Assembly: GCA_964496575.1 (NCBI GenBank)
Contig: CAZCAC010000021.1
Coordinates: 20,638-84,637 of the forward strand
From: CAZCAC01 sp964496575
GTDB taxonomy: Bacteria > Planctomycetota > UBA1135 > GCA-002686595
Direction of reading: 5' to 3'
DNA: 64,000 bases
Shown here: positions 8,635-18,248 of the stretch, piece after piece
How positions within the stretch are numbered: position 1 is the stretch's first letter
Layout: each line of letters begins with the position of its first letter
Made by a program: the position numbers and the translations under genes
The notes under the pieces: model-generated
The model's database searches: none
Told to the model about the DNA's origin: nothing
What the model saw: only the letters and a program-made list of their open reading frames with translations

Positions 8635-10334
8635 CACGCAGCAGGCCTCCGCAAACGACTGCCGTGGCGACGCCAGCGGCTCTCCTCGGGAACGACACCC
8701 AGGACGCGAATACCCAGACCGTCCTCGATGCACTTCGGATAGCGCAGGCGGGAGTCCATGACCTGCCGGGCGATGGCCAGAGCGAGCCCCATGAAGATGC
8801 CGGCGAAGGTCCCCAGAGCGAGGAACTTCGCCCTATCGGGCCCTTCCTTCTCGGTGGGCAGGGTGGCCTCCTGGGTGACGATCAAGTTGGTCATGCTCTC
8901 GTCCGAGTCGATCGCCTCCAGTGTTCTCTGGTGAGCGCGCGCCTTCCGCAATCGCGCGGTGCTCTCGGTCGCCGCGGCGATCGCCTCCTGGAGCTCCCCG
9001 TAGAGCGACTCCTTGGAGACCAGCTCGCTGAGCCGTTCCTTGCGGCTCTCGAGCAGCTTCGCGCGCGCTTCCGTGCCGGCCTTCAGACCTTCCTGCTGTC
9101 TCCGGATCTCCACGCGCTGCAGGATGAGTCCATCGTAGACGGCGTTCGGTTGTCCGCCACCGGACCGTGGAGTCAGGGGACTGTCCAGACTGGCCAGTCG
9201 TTCCTCGATCTGCTCGATCTCCGCCTGGATCGTCTCGAGACGACCCCGCAACCTCTTGTTCTCGCTCTCGTAGAGCGGAGAACCCTTGAGGAAGGTCTTC
9301 TCCGCCTCCGCGAGCTCGCTGTTCACGTCTCGGTGCTGAGCGAGGAGCCACTCGTATCGACTGCCCAGCATCGCCGGTGAGCCGGAGTCGAGCGGCACGG
9401 TTCCATCGGTCTGCTCATCGGGCTCGGGGGTGGTTCTGGCCAGCTGCTGGTCGATGACCTCGAGCTGTCCCCCCAGCGACCGCATCAGGATGGTGTCCTG
9501 CTCGATCTCCGCGTCGAGAGTCTGGATCTCCTCCGCCAGGGCTTCCTGCAGGACGCGCAGATCGTAGACACCATCCTTGTCACGCTGTTCTTGAAGCGCA
9601 CTCTCGGCGGCAGCTTTCACCGCCTCTTCCTCACTGAGCCGCTCGTTGATGAAGGAGAGCTCGTTCGACGCCCCGTAGACCTCACGGTGCCGCTCCTGGC
9701 AGACCCTCATGTAGACGCTCGCGATCTCCTGGGCGAGCTCGGCACTGTGGGCCTTGTAGGAGACGACGAGCGTGGAGGCATGTCGCTGGGCGTTGATCGA
9801 GACGCCGTCGGCCAGGCGCTCCACCGCAGCCTTGCGCATCAGCTCGGTCGGGGCCCCTTCTTGCATGATCTCGGGCTGAGTCATCCCGGCCATGAAACCC
9901 TGCAAGCCGTGCATCCAGCGGGTACGCCACGGTGTGTTCGGGCCATCCGCGGCCGATGGATCGTAGGGTCCCAGGATGCGCTGGGGACCGATCTCGTCCA
10001 CCACTCGCTCGTGAAGCTCCGGGTTTCGGAGGATCAGGAGCTCGTCACCGGTGGCCACGCTGGGGCCGCGCGCCACGGCGTCCTCGTTGACCACGCTCTC
10101 CGGAGTCTGCTGTTCCCTGGCACCCAACCGCAGGAGCAGCAGCCCGACCGACATGTACTGGTTCGGTTGGACCAGTCCGTAGGCGAGAGCTGAGAACGCT
10201 CCGGTGGCCACGCACAGGACGATCGTCATCGGGAAGCGCGCGACGGCATGCAGCAGCACTTCGCCGAGGTTCCGCAACTCCACCGTGGGCGGGGCCTGAG
10301 CTTCTTGCTGGAGGTCTTCGTTCTGGAGACTCAT
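8634..10334 (-). CDS. Wzz/GumC-like polysaccharide co-polymerase
   Basis: A 566-residue inner-membrane chain-length regulator. The first transmembrane helix is near residues 33-53 (FPMTIVLCVATGAFSALAYG), followed by a Wzz-type periplasmic start (QYMSVGLLLLRLG). A long coiled coil covers roughly residues 200-470, rich in Glu, Gln, Leu and Arg (EEEAVKAAAESALQEQRDKD). The second helix is near FLALGTFAGIFMGLALAIA, then a short basic cytoplasmic tail. This is the PCP-2a/GumC layout without its own kinase domain; the ATPase is the next gene. It works with the Wza-like protein encoded 26 nt upstream. Confidence 0.9.
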   Translation of the reverse strand: MSLQNEDLQQEAQAPPTVELRNLGEVLLHAVARFPMTIVLCVATGAFSALAYGLVQPNQYMSVGLLLLRLGAREQQTPESVVNEDAVARGPSVATGDELLILRNPELHERVVDEIGPQRILGPYDPSAADGPNTPWRTRWMHGLQGFMAGMTQPEIMQEGAPTELMRKAAVERLADGVSINAQRHASTLVVSYKAHSAELAQEIASVYMRVCQERHREVYGASNELSFINERLSEEEAVKAAAESALQEQRDKDGVYDLRVLQEALAEEIQTLDAEIEQDTILMRSLGGQLEVIDQQLARTTPEPDEQTDGTVPLDSGSPAMLGSRYEWLLAQHRDVNSELAEAEKTFLKGSPLYESENKRLRGRLETIQAEIEQIEERLASLDSPLTPRSGGGQPNAVYDGLILQRVEIRRQQEGLKAGTEARAKLLESRKERLSELVSKESLYGELQEAIAAATESTARLRKARAHQRTLEAIDSDESMTNLIVTQEATLPTEKEGPDRAKFLALGTFAGIFMGLALAIARQVMDSRLRYPKCIEDGLGIRVLGVVPEESRWRRHGSRLRRPAA

Positions 10335-10360
10335 GTGTGAAGATCCGATCTCTTTCGGCC

Positions 10361-11074
10361 CTAGGTCGCGGCCAGGTAGGCGAACCAGAACGTCCCGGCG
10401 CCGAAGAAGATGTTGATGTTCCTTCTGATGTAGCGGTCGATCCAGTCGTTCACGTGCACCACGGGAAGGGCCGGAACGAAGACGACATCGTGGGGCTGGA
10501 GCAGGATCGACTCAGCGGCTCCCCAGTGTTCGAGGCCCGCATCGATCTTCCAGGTGACCATCCGGTCCTCATCTGGAAGCCAGCGCACCAGCAGCGTGTG
10601 ATCGAGCTGTGCGGTATCGCGGACGAAACCCGAGGCGAGCCCCAGAGCCTCGAGCAGGGAGATCCGTCCCATCGGGATCGGAAACGAGCCTGGAGCGGTC
10701 ACCTCGCCGATCACGGTCAGGGTGCGGGGCGCCATCTCGGCGGTCCGGACGGTGAGCTCGGGCTGAGCCAGGATCTTCGCGTATTCCTCGGTCAGCTGTT
10801 CGTCCAGCATGGCCAGGGTCATCCCGGACACCCGCATCTCGTCCAGCGAGAGGAACGAGGCCAGACCGTCTGGCTGCACGACCACGTCGTCCTGGTTCCA
10901 CTCCGGAAGACGGAGGAAGCGAACGGACAGGACGTCACCCGGGGCGAGGACGACGGCCGATTCGGTCAACGTCGCGTTGATCTCGGCGGCCATCTCTCCC
11001 ATGGGACGCCCGGCCGGCGTCGATGCACAGGAACTGAAGAGCCCCAGCAGCGCGATGATGGTGATGATGCGCAT
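10361..11074 (-). CDS. Wza-like polysaccharide export lipoprotein
   Basis: A 237-residue outer-membrane polysaccharide export protein. The signal peptide ends in lipobox FSSC, so Cys16 should be lipid-modified. The Poly_export domain starts at LAPGDVLSVRFLRLPE and includes VQPDGLASFLSLDEMRV, followed by one SLBB-like domain (TVIGEVTAPGSFPIPMGRIS). It is shorter than E. coli Wza and ends in a hydrophobic stretch (NIFFGAGTFWFAYLAAT) that may be the membrane-spanning helix. It is first in the wza-wzz-ATPase order and leads that operon. Confidence 0.9.
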   Translation of the reverse strand: MRIITIIALLGLFSSCASTPAGRPMGEMAAEINATLTESAVVLAPGDVLSVRFLRLPEWNQDDVVVQPDGLASFLSLDEMRVSGMTLAMLDEQLTEEYAKILAQPELTVRTAEMAPRTLTVIGEVTAPGSFPIPMGRISLLEALGLASGFVRDTAQLDHTLLVRWLPDEDRMVTWKIDAGLEHWGAAESILLQPHDVVFVPALPVVHVNDWIDRYIRRNINIFFGAGTFWFAYLAAT

Positions 11075-11319
11075 TCGGTACCGGCCGCATCCGGGCGGCC
11101 GTCGTGAAACGGATGAGAGCGGGGGAGGCGGGGGTGGCCAGGAGACGGCTTCGGAGTCCAGGACACCTCGGAGTAGGATCGGACCGAGCCGCCCCCCGGC
11201 ATTCGGGGAAAACAGCCCCCTTCCCCACCGAGTCCCTATCGGGGGCCAGGCCTGCTCGGCGGGCCCCGACGCGCCGCGCTACCCCGAAAAAGCGGCCCGA
11301 CCCTGATCCGAGACAGGGA

Positions 11320-12771
11320 TCACGGTTCCGCTCGGGCCCCTCTCCGTTGCTCCAGGTAGTCGGCGATCTCCCGGCGAAGGGAGGGGAAGCAGAGGATGAA
11401 GCCGAGCCCGAAGACGACGGTGATCCCCGCGCCGATGCCGAGCTGCGCCCACAAGGAGAGTGACTCCGGCAGCGCGAACATCAGCCCCTGGCTCGCCCCG
11501 AGGAGCGAGAGGAGACCCAGGGCCGGCACGAAGGTCATGCCCATGGGAATGGCGCACTTGCCCCTCAGGCGCCGGACCGTGTACACGATCGCGATCATCT
11601 CGCCGAAGATGCCCGAGACGGCGATCCAGCTCAGGGGGAGCTCGAAGTAGGCGAAGACGACGGTCAGCCCGAGGGCCAGCAGCCGATAGAGATTCGCGAA
11701 CATCGAGTTCTTGGTGTCCGCCCGGGCCAGGGCGGCGGCGGTGGGAGCCATGCGCAGGATCCTCGCCGCCTGGGCGATCGCGAGCCAACCGATGTAGAGG
11801 CCGGCGTCGGTGTACTTGACGTCGTAGATGGCCAGCGCCGGCGGGGCGAACGTGATGATGACCAGGGTCATGAAGACGGCGGCCGCCGACAACAGCTGAA
11901 CGCAGGTGGCGTAACGGGCCTGGAAACGCTCGGGATTCCCCTGCTCTCTCGCCAGGGCCGGCAGGATCATCGGGTGGGTCGTGGCCACCACCAGGCTGCA
12001 GGGCTGCCTCGTCAGCAGGACCGCGATCCCGAAGATGCCGAGATCCGCGGTCGAATAACAATCGGCGCCACCGATGATCCACGCATCTCCCTGGAAGATG
12101 AGATACATGAGGATGCCGTTGATGAGGAGCGGCCAGCCGAAGTCGAGGAACCGCCGCATGTTGTCCCGGTCCCTCGCCAGACGGTAGGGACGCTCGGCGA
12201 CGAGGTGGGTGACCAGGGTGAACGCGATGGATTGCGCGATCACGCCGAAGAGCATCGCCCGGGCGTCCCGGAGCCACCAGGCCAGCGAGCAGGCGACGAC
12301 GAGAGAGGTGCCCTGCGAGAGCAGGGTGGTCAGGATGTCCGGCGTGTACTTGTACTCTCGCTGAACGCGCCGGTAGTCGAGATGGTCGAGGCCCCGGATC
12401 AGCGGCACGAGAGCGAGGCATTGAAAGGCCCAGCGGTACTCCGGAACACTGAAATACGTGGCCATGGGGCCGGCCAGCAGCAGCATGACGGCCGCGATGA
12501 GGAGCCCCCTCAGGAGCATCATGGTGTGCGCCGTCTGCTGCAGCCTGGGGTCGTTGCCGTCCTCCGCCTGGACCAGCAGGACGTCCCAGGCCAACACCCC
12601 CATCACCTCGAGCAGGCTGATCGTGATCGCGAAGATGAACGCGACACCGTAGTGATCGGGCCCGATCAGCGTGGCGACCGCCATGTTGCGGATGGTCGCG
12701 AAGACCATCCCCATCCCTTTTCCGGAGGCGATCGCGCTCGCCTTCTTGAGGAAGCTCTTACGTCCCTTCAC
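11320..12771 (-). CDS. Wzx-like polysaccharide flippase
   Basis: A 483-residue polytopic membrane protein of the MOP/polysaccharide-synthase superfamily, with about 12-14 hydrophobic helices. The opening (GKGMGMVFATIRNMAVATLIGPDHYGV) has the usual A-x-x-LGPxxYG-type signature of the family. It should flip undecaprenyl-linked repeat units across the inner membrane. It starts with GTG and is separated from the export lipoprotein gene by 245 nt with no convincing gene; a separate promoter there is possible. Confidence 0.88.
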   Translation of the reverse strand: MKGRKSFLKKASAIASGKGMGMVFATIRNMAVATLIGPDHYGVAFIFAITISLLEVMGVLAWDVLLVQAEDGNDPRLQQTAHTMMLLRGLLIAAVMLLLAGPMATYFSVPEYRWAFQCLALVPLIRGLDHLDYRRVQREYKYTPDILTTLLSQGTSLVVACSLAWWLRDARAMLFGVIAQSIAFTLVTHLVAERPYRLARDRDNMRRFLDFGWPLLINGILMYLIFQGDAWIIGGADCYSTADLGIFGIAVLLTRQPCSLVVATTHPMILPALAREQGNPERFQARYATCVQLLSAAAVFMTLVIITFAPPALAIYDVKYTDAGLYIGWLAIAQAARILRMAPTAAALARADTKNSMFANLYRLLALGLTVVFAYFELPLSWIAVSGIFGEMIAIVYTVRRLRGKCAIPMGMTFVPALGLLSLLGASQGLMFALPESLSLWAQLGIGAGITVVFGLGFILCFPSLRREIADYLEQRRGARAEP

Positions 12772-13012
12772 CGAGTCGGCTCTTTTCGCAGGACGCGCCG
12801 GTACCAGAATCGCGGTTCACCAGAGCTCCATGGTAGTTCCGGAAGCATCACCCACCATCCGGCGTAGGGTGCGCCGGGCGTACACGGCTGTCAAGGGGTA
12901 TCGGGCCCCGCGCACCTTGGGAGCGAAGGCCCCGAGACACCGGACGAGTCGCGGTGAATGGGCGGCGGATGGCGCCGAGTCCACGGCGACCGAGAAGCCG
13001 AGCGTGGTGGTT

Positions 13013-15049
13013 TCAGGGCCTGAATATCACCTGGTCGGACAACGAGCCCTCGTGGCCATCGGCGTCCACGGCGCACACCTGGTAGTAGGCGTTCTTGTCG
13101 GCCGGGTCCTCGTGCAGGAAGGTGTTCGTGAGAGCGGTCCCCACGAACTTCAGGGGATCACGCTCGCCGTCCCGGCAGTACACGTTGTAGTGGGAGAGAT
13201 GCGGATGCGCGACGGCGCTCCAGGTCAGGAGGGCATCCCCACCTTGCTCGACCGCCTGCAGGTCGACCGGCTCGGCCACGAACGTGGCCTGCACCCAGGC
13301 CCCGTAGTGCGTCTTGGGCGTGCTGGATCCACCCACGTTCGTCGTGTAGAGGAAGTCCCTCCTCGCCCAGCGAGAAAGCTGGGAGTCGGGATAGGTATCG
13401 GTGAACCACAGCCACATTGCTCCCTGGACCTCGAAGCTGCCGTAGCCGGTGCTGTAGCCAGGTCCGATGCCGTCTTCCGTCCACCCGTGCCCGCAGTTGC
13501 TGCCTCCGAAGCGAGGTCCCGTGGACCAGAGCATCGATTCCGACGCACTGGAGTGGGGCAGCAGGAACAGCTCCCGCGCCCAGAAGCAGGGTCCCCAGAC
13601 GTTGATGTTGTGGCTACCCTTGGCGCCCATGTCGGTCGCCCCCATCCGGTACCACAGCCACTGGGTGTACTCGTTGTCGTCCCGGTGGGCCGACAGTCCC
13701 CCGTCCACGAAGTTGTTGTCGTACGTGTAGGAACCGCTGGCCGTCAGGGTCATGTCCGTCCGCTGGGCGAGGTGCATGAGCAGGCGGTAGAGAGGCTCGT
13801 AGTTGGGGTCGTAGCCGAGGGCCACGGCTCCGACGAGAACTCTCTGGAAGTCCCTGATCTGGTAAGGGGGATACCGATTGGGGCCGTGGGCGTAGTGATT
13901 GTGCTGTGCGCCGCGGTCCGAGAAGCAGAAGGCCGTCTGGATGTTGTTGCAGTAGAACTGGAAGAGCCGATCCAGATCCGCCAGGCTCCCCGACCACGAG
14001 GCCCCGTCCTGCAGGTAGCCCATGGCCCGGTGCAGGATCCACAGGGACAACACGTTGCTCTGCTCGTTGTCGCTGGACCCCGAGGACATCTGGTAGTCCG
14101 ACGGAAGGACCGCCGGCAGGGTGCCGTCGGCCGGGCCGTAGTGGAACGAATCGGTGAGGGGGTTGAAGATCCCCGCTGCTTCGATGGTCCGGTTTCGCAG
14201 CGTATTCCACTTCTCCGTGGACCAGCGGATATGCCCGATGCCCCAGAGTCCTCCCCGGTACTTGGGCCGGTGCTCCACGCAATAGACCACGATTCCGTCC
14301 GACCCCTCGCGCTTCTGGAAGGGAACGATCTCATTGCCGTAGGCGACGTGGAGCACGTCTCCCGCGCTCAGCGAGACGGTGTGACTGGAGCCCCACTCGA
14401 CGGGAATGAACTCCGGAGGATCGGAGAGGCCGTGGTTCTCCCACCCCTCCCACCTCAGCGCCTGGTTCACGACGACGGTCATCAGCTGGTGTTCCGGGGA
14501 GAAGCCAGCGGAGCTGTCCCTGAGGGTGCCCGTCAGCGTCCCGTCGTCCTTGTGGTGGACCCGGGGTGTGTTGATGCGGACGACGTAGTCGCCGGGGGTG
14601 ACCCACCCTCCCGGAAACTCCTGGGTGGAAGTCCCCGGCGCCCAGACTCTCTGCGGGGGAGTGGTAGCGACCACCTTCACCCCCATGTAGTCGAGGCTGC
14701 CGTCGACCTTCTCGAAGTAGGGGAACAGAGCCGAGGAGGCGGCCTCACTTCCGGCGAGCTCGGTATCGATGTCGTCGGCGCCGCTCTCTCGGCCGAGCGC
14801 TGGAGCCTCGGAGCCACCGGAGACCGCGCGCCGCGGCACGGAACCATGTCCGGGCCATCCAGCGAGCATCGTCCCCGAGCCGGCCAGCAAGGGGCTGGAC
14901 GGCTGGGCCGCGGTGGCTCGACTGGAATTGAGGCCGAACGCGGTGTCGCCTCCGGGGGAGAGGGGCGCGCGTGCCGCGGTCTCCCCGTCGGAGCAACCCG
15001 CGAGTAGGACGCATACCGCTCCCAGTGCCCAGTCGACGCCCCCGACCAT
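13013..15049 (-). CDS. Secreted lipoprotein of unknown function with FN3-like C-terminus
   Basis: About 678 residues from Met at 15049, chosen because it places a lipoprotein signal peptide at the N-terminus (WALGAVCVLLAGC, Cys19). Upstream starts at 15130 or 15172 are possible. The middle is rich in Trp, Tyr and His (RGGLWGIGHIRWSTEKW, then GAQHNHYAHGPNRYPPYQ) and looks like an alpha-helical enzyme fold, but I do not recognise the family. The last 85 residues resemble a fibronectin type III domain (LLTWSAVAHPHLSHYNVYCR, then YYQVCAVDADGHEGS). Its place after the flippase gene suggests a role in processing or binding the exported polymer; this is only inference. Confidence 0.7.
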   Translation of the reverse strand: MVGGVDWALGAVCVLLAGCSDGETAARAPLSPGGDTAFGLNSSRATAAQPSSPLLAGSGTMLAGWPGHGSVPRRAVSGGSEAPALGRESGADDIDTELAGSEAASSALFPYFEKVDGSLDYMGVKVVATTPPQRVWAPGTSTQEFPGGWVTPGDYVVRINTPRVHHKDDGTLTGTLRDSSAGFSPEHQLMTVVVNQALRWEGWENHGLSDPPEFIPVEWGSSHTVSLSAGDVLHVAYGNEIVPFQKREGSDGIVVYCVEHRPKYRGGLWGIGHIRWSTEKWNTLRNRTIEAAGIFNPLTDSFHYGPADGTLPAVLPSDYQMSSGSSDNEQSNVLSLWILHRAMGYLQDGASWSGSLADLDRLFQFYCNNIQTAFCFSDRGAQHNHYAHGPNRYPPYQIRDFQRVLVGAVALGYDPNYEPLYRLLMHLAQRTDMTLTASGSYTYDNNFVDGGLSAHRDDNEYTQWLWYRMGATDMGAKGSHNINVWGPCFWARELFLLPHSSASESMLWSTGPRFGGSNCGHGWTEDGIGPGYSTGYGSFEVQGAMWLWFTDTYPDSQLSRWARRDFLYTTNVGGSSTPKTHYGAWVQATFVAEPVDLQAVEQGGDALLTWSAVAHPHLSHYNVYCRDGERDPLKFVGTALTNTFLHEDPADKNAYYQVCAVDADGHEGSLSDQVIFRP

Positions 15050-15172
15050 GCCGGTGGAGCGCCCTCTGGATCCCTCCGCGATTCGACCGATTCCGCTCAC
15101 GTGCTGGCCCGCTCTCGGCCGGTGGTGCATAGATACAGCCCTCACCTCACCCCTCCGTTCCTTGGGATCCAC

Positions 15173-15498
15173 GAATCAACTCTCCCCCGACTCTGTCGGG
15201 ATTGAGTCCGACGATTCTCAAGAGGACCTTGGAATTCGTCAACCGGGTGGTCGACGGATTGCCCGTAATCTCGGCCGATTCGAGCAACGGGGTGCCGGAT
15301 GTGACCCCTGGGCGGACCGATTTCAGGCGACCGACAGGTCCCGAATCGCCCCGGCGCGGGCTCCACCGAACGCCCTGAATAGGGTGACGGCGAGGGGAGC
15401 CGGCTGGCCCTGGACAGGGCGCGGCACCTCGGGAGCTCCACCTCGTGGTGTGCCTTCTCGAACCCGGTCGTGAGCGAGAGCTGGGAATCGAGCGTCGC
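15173..15498. other. Gene-free stretch between two secreted-protein genes
   Basis: No frame here has convincing coding character. It would contain the promoter for the unknown lipoprotein and the end signal of the FG-GAP gene. A modest hairpin (GGCAC and GTGCC at 15422-15453, with CCACctcGTGG inside) lies 46 nt past the FG-GAP stop and may terminate it. Confidence 0.4.
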
Positions 15499-17058
15499 TC
15501 AGGGACAGAAGCTCACCTCGAGCCCGTCGGTGAGGTTGAAGCCGGCGTTCCCCGCCCACGGATCGCGGAACCAGTACTGGAAGTACCACGTCGAGCCGGC
15601 CTCGATCGCGCCGGACGGAGGCAGGTTGGGGAAGTCGAGCAGGCGCAGGGCGGTGCCACCGGAGTCGGTCGAGGTCACCGGATTCAGGCGGAGGATCCCG
15701 GGCGAGCCGGGGCCGAGACACAGGTAGCCGTCGCCGAAAGGCTGCTGGCCGAAGTGCGCGCCGTAGATGAAGAGCCCCGGTGTGGTCGCCGGGCAGTCCT
15801 GCGCGACCAGGGTGAAGTCGTTGGCGAGCACGCTGGTCGAGCCGCTCCAGTCGATCGTCGCGGCCTCGCCGCTGGAGTTGACCGTGCTGGTGCAGTAGCT
15901 GTCGGTGAAGTGGCAACTGAGGTCGAAGAGGTAGGCGCCTCCGAGGGGATCGGCGAACCATGCGCCCCCCACCACCTCCCGCTCCTGCAGGTCGACGTGA
16001 TAGCCGAGGATGCTGTCCTTCTTCGGATCGCTCGCCAGCAGCCGGCCCCGCCGGGTCCAGCCGTTCGCGCCGCGGGTGTACCAGAGAACGTAGCCCTCGC
16101 TGTTGAAGGTGACGTCGCCGTTGGGGGCGCCGATCGCCAAGGCGTCGCCGTCGATCGCGACGGACTCGCCGAACCTCGACAGATACTCGTCCGAGTCGAG
16201 CCGCACGTCGAAGACCCAGCCCGACGCCTCGCGGCGGTAGACGCTCGCCGACTCCCAGCCGAAACCCGCGTGCCCCACGACCAGTCGGTCGCCGCTGACC
16301 GCCACCGCGGAGACGTAGCCGGTGTACGACCAGGGGCCCAGCTCGTCGGCCAGAGCCCAAGCACCGCCGGTGCGCTCGTACACGAATACCCTCGAATCAG
16401 CTTCGTCCATGTAGTTGTAGGAGCCGACGACGAGGGTGCCCCCGTCGATCGCGACGTCCTTGCCGTATCTCGAAAAGGAGGGAAGGGTGGGTTCCTCCAG
16501 GATGGTGTCCAGCACCCAGGTCGCCCCCGCGCCCCGGTAGACGAACACCCGATCCTCGCTCTCGCAGCCGACGACCAGCGTTTCATCCTGCAGCGCCAGG
16601 TCGTAACCGAAGCCTGCGAGCTGACCGCAGTCGTGTGCCAGCTTGCCGATCTCCACCCAGGTGGTTCCCTGGCGGACGAAGACGTAGGCGGTGCCCGACA
16701 GATAGGCGAGCTCATCCCGGTCCGACGCGCCGACGATCAGGGTGTCGCCCTGAAGCGCGATCGCGCTGCCGAACTTGTCCCCGTTCGTCCCGTCGCTGGC
16801 AACGACGTGGCCGGTCTCGGTCCAGACGCCTGCTTGCCGCTCGAAGACGTAGGCCGCGCAGACACCAGCGTTCGGGGAGGCGCTGACGGCGAGCTGGTCG
16901 CCGTCGAAGCACACGTCGAAGCCGAACCAGGTCTCGCCGTGAGAACCGCTGAGCTTGGCGTACTCGTGTTGATCCCCGTCGGCGACAGCGACATCTCCGA
17001 GGGTGAGGATGAGGGCCGTGGTGAGAAGCCCCCCTCGGATGGCGTTGCGAGCGATCAT
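15499..17058 (-). CDS. Secreted FG-GAP-like beta-propeller protein with C-terminal V-x-[WF]-x-P domain
   Basis: A 519-residue secreted protein. The ATG at 17058 is chosen because GGAG lies 8 nt upstream and a signal peptide follows (GGLLTTALILTLGDVAVADG). Seven or so propeller repeats follow a pattern like FGFDVCFDGDQLAVSA ... AYVFERQAG (FG, ID/GD, hhVGA, VFV). The last ~150 residues are a divergent form of the Cys-containing C-terminal domain shared with four other proteins here, including FGDGYLCLG, FQYWFRDPW and the final NLTDGLEVSFCP. It is divergent to the cysteine-synthase-like gene. Function is unknown; surface attachment or adhesion is plausible. Confidence 0.85.
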   Translation of the reverse strand: MIARNAIRGGLLTTALILTLGDVAVADGDQHEYAKLSGSHGETWFGFDVCFDGDQLAVSASPNAGVCAAYVFERQAGVWTETGHVVASDGTNGDKFGSAIALQGDTLIVGASDRDELAYLSGTAYVFVRQGTTWVEIGKLAHDCGQLAGFGYDLALQDETLVVGCESEDRVFVYRGAGATWVLDTILEEPTLPSFSRYGKDVAIDGGTLVVGSYNYMDEADSRVFVYERTGGAWALADELGPWSYTGYVSAVAVSGDRLVVGHAGFGWESASVYRREASGWVFDVRLDSDEYLSRFGESVAIDGDALAIGAPNGDVTFNSEGYVLWYTRGANGWTRRGRLLASDPKKDSILGYHVDLQEREVVGGAWFADPLGGAYLFDLSCHFTDSYCTSTVNSSGEAATIDWSGSTSVLANDFTLVAQDCPATTPGLFIYGAHFGQQPFGDGYLCLGPGSPGILRLNPVTSTDSGGTALRLLDFPNLPPSGAIEAGSTWYFQYWFRDPWAGNAGFNLTDGLEVSFCP

Positions 17059-17173
17059 CGTTTTTACTCCTATCGTGAGCGGTGGAGGTGCACGGACCAG
17101 GGGAAGCCGAACGGCCACATCTGTCAAGGCTCTCGTCGATTCGCCCGGGGGTGGGTATCCTCTCCGCGACGTC

Positions 17174-18118
17174 ATGGCCACCCCCCTGATCCGCCGCTCG
17201 ATCCTCGACTGCACCGGCGACACGCCGCTGATCGAGCTCCGGCACGTCGTTCCTGGCGATTGCGGTCGCGTCCTGGTCAAGCTCGAGTGTCAGAACCCCA
17301 CGGGCAGCATGAAGGACCGGATGGCGCTGGCGATGATCGAGGCCGCCGAGCGCAACGGTCGACTCGCGCCCGGCGGCGCCGTCGTCGAGTACACCGGCGG
17401 GTCGACCGGTGTCTCGCTGGCGCAGGTCTGTTCGGTGAAGGGATACCCCCTGCACATCGTCACCTCGGACGCGTTCAGCGCCGAGAAACGCCAGCACATG
17501 CGCCTGCTCGGCGCCGAGCTCACGCTCGTCGAATCCGACAGCGGGCACATGGACGAGGCCCTGACGCGCAACATGATCGAGGCGGCGCGGCGAATCACCG
17601 AGGAGACCGGTGGGTTCTGGACCGATCAACTGAACAACGCCGATCAGGTCGCGGGGTATCGCACGCTCGGCGAGGAAGTCTGGTCGCAGACCGGGGGGAA
17701 GGTCGACGCCTTCGTGCAGAGCGTCGGGACCGCCGGGTCGCTGATGGGGGCGGGGGCCGCGTTGCGGCGGCGCCACGCCTCGATCCGCGTCGTGGCGGTC
17801 GAGCCGGCCGAGTCGGCCGTGCTCTCGGGAGAGCCGAGCGGAGCGCATCAGATCGAGGGCGTCGGCGCGGGATTCGTCGTGCCGTTGTGGACCCCCGACG
17901 TCGTCGACGAGATCCGGAAGATCGGCACCGACGAGGCCATGGCGATGACTCGTCGGATCGCCGCCGAGGAGACGATCTTCGCGGGAACCTCGACTGGCGC
18001 CAACGTGCTCGCCGCGATCGAGGTCGCGCGGGAGCTCGGGCCGGATTCAGTGACCGTCACGATCGCCTGCGACTCCGGTATCAAGTACCTCAGCACGCGG
18101 CTCTACGGCGACGCGTAG
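17174..18118 (+). CDS. Cysteine synthase-like PLP enzyme
   Basis: A 314-residue fold-type II PLP enzyme of the cysteine synthase / cystathionine beta-synthase family. TGSMKDRMA holds the PLP lysine (CysK has S-V-K-D-R). The substrate loop reads TGGSTG where CysK has TSGNTG, so the loop Asn is Ser. The phosphate-binding QSVGTAGSLMG is present (usually G-T-G-G-T), and EGVGAGF matches the CysK E-G-I-G-A-G-F. It is probably a beta-replacement enzyme using an O-activated serine; because of the altered loop the exact substrate is uncertain. Start at 17174 matches the family N-terminus; longer in-frame extension upstream overlaps the divergent gene and is unlikely. Confidence 0.85.
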   Translation: MATPLIRRSILDCTGDTPLIELRHVVPGDCGRVLVKLECQNPTGSMKDRMALAMIEAAERNGRLAPGGAVVEYTGGSTGVSLAQVCSVKGYPLHIVTSDAFSAEKRQHMRLLGAELTLVESDSGHMDEALTRNMIEAARRITEETGGFWTDQLNNADQVAGYRTLGEEVWSQTGGKVDAFVQSVGTAGSLMGAGAALRRRHASIRVVAVEPAESAVLSGEPSGAHQIEGVGAGFVVPLWTPDVVDEIRKIGTDEAMAMTRRIAAEETIFAGTSTGANVLAAIEVARELGPDSVTVTIACDSGIKYLSTRLYGDA

Positions 18119-18135
18119 CCATACGGGCTGGTTCA

Positions 18136-18152
18136 TTCTCACGCGCTGAGAA
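18136..18152 (+). terminator. Small hairpin after the cysteine-synthase-like gene
   Basis: TTCTCA and TGAGAA form a 6-bp stem around CGCGC, 18 nt past the stop. The bases after the stop read CCATACGG, close to the TACGG motif found at other gene ends here. It is short, with no T-tract. Confidence 0.35.
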
Positions 18153-18237
18153 CATAGCGGCAGAGGCGCTCGACCTCGAGGCCGGCGTGGCGGCCGCAGC
18201 CGCAGAGGAGCTGGGTCGCCTCGTCGCCGGCCTCCGA

Positions 18238-18243
18238 TATAAT
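18238..18243 (+). promoter_or_regulatory. Perfect -10 hexamer TATAAT
   Basis: A consensus TATAAT stands out in GC-rich DNA about 155 nt before the FG-GAP start at 18398. No good -35 is seen 17 nt upstream. It predicts transcription starting near 18250 with a leader of about 150 nt. Confidence 0.5.
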
Positions 18244-18248
18244 TCTCG

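Noticed and set aside
12671..15007. Long plus-strand open frame opposite the unknown lipoprotein
   Set aside because: Composition is typical of antisense shadow (runs of Val, Gly, Arg, Glu) and the minus strand shows a signal peptide and FN3 domain.
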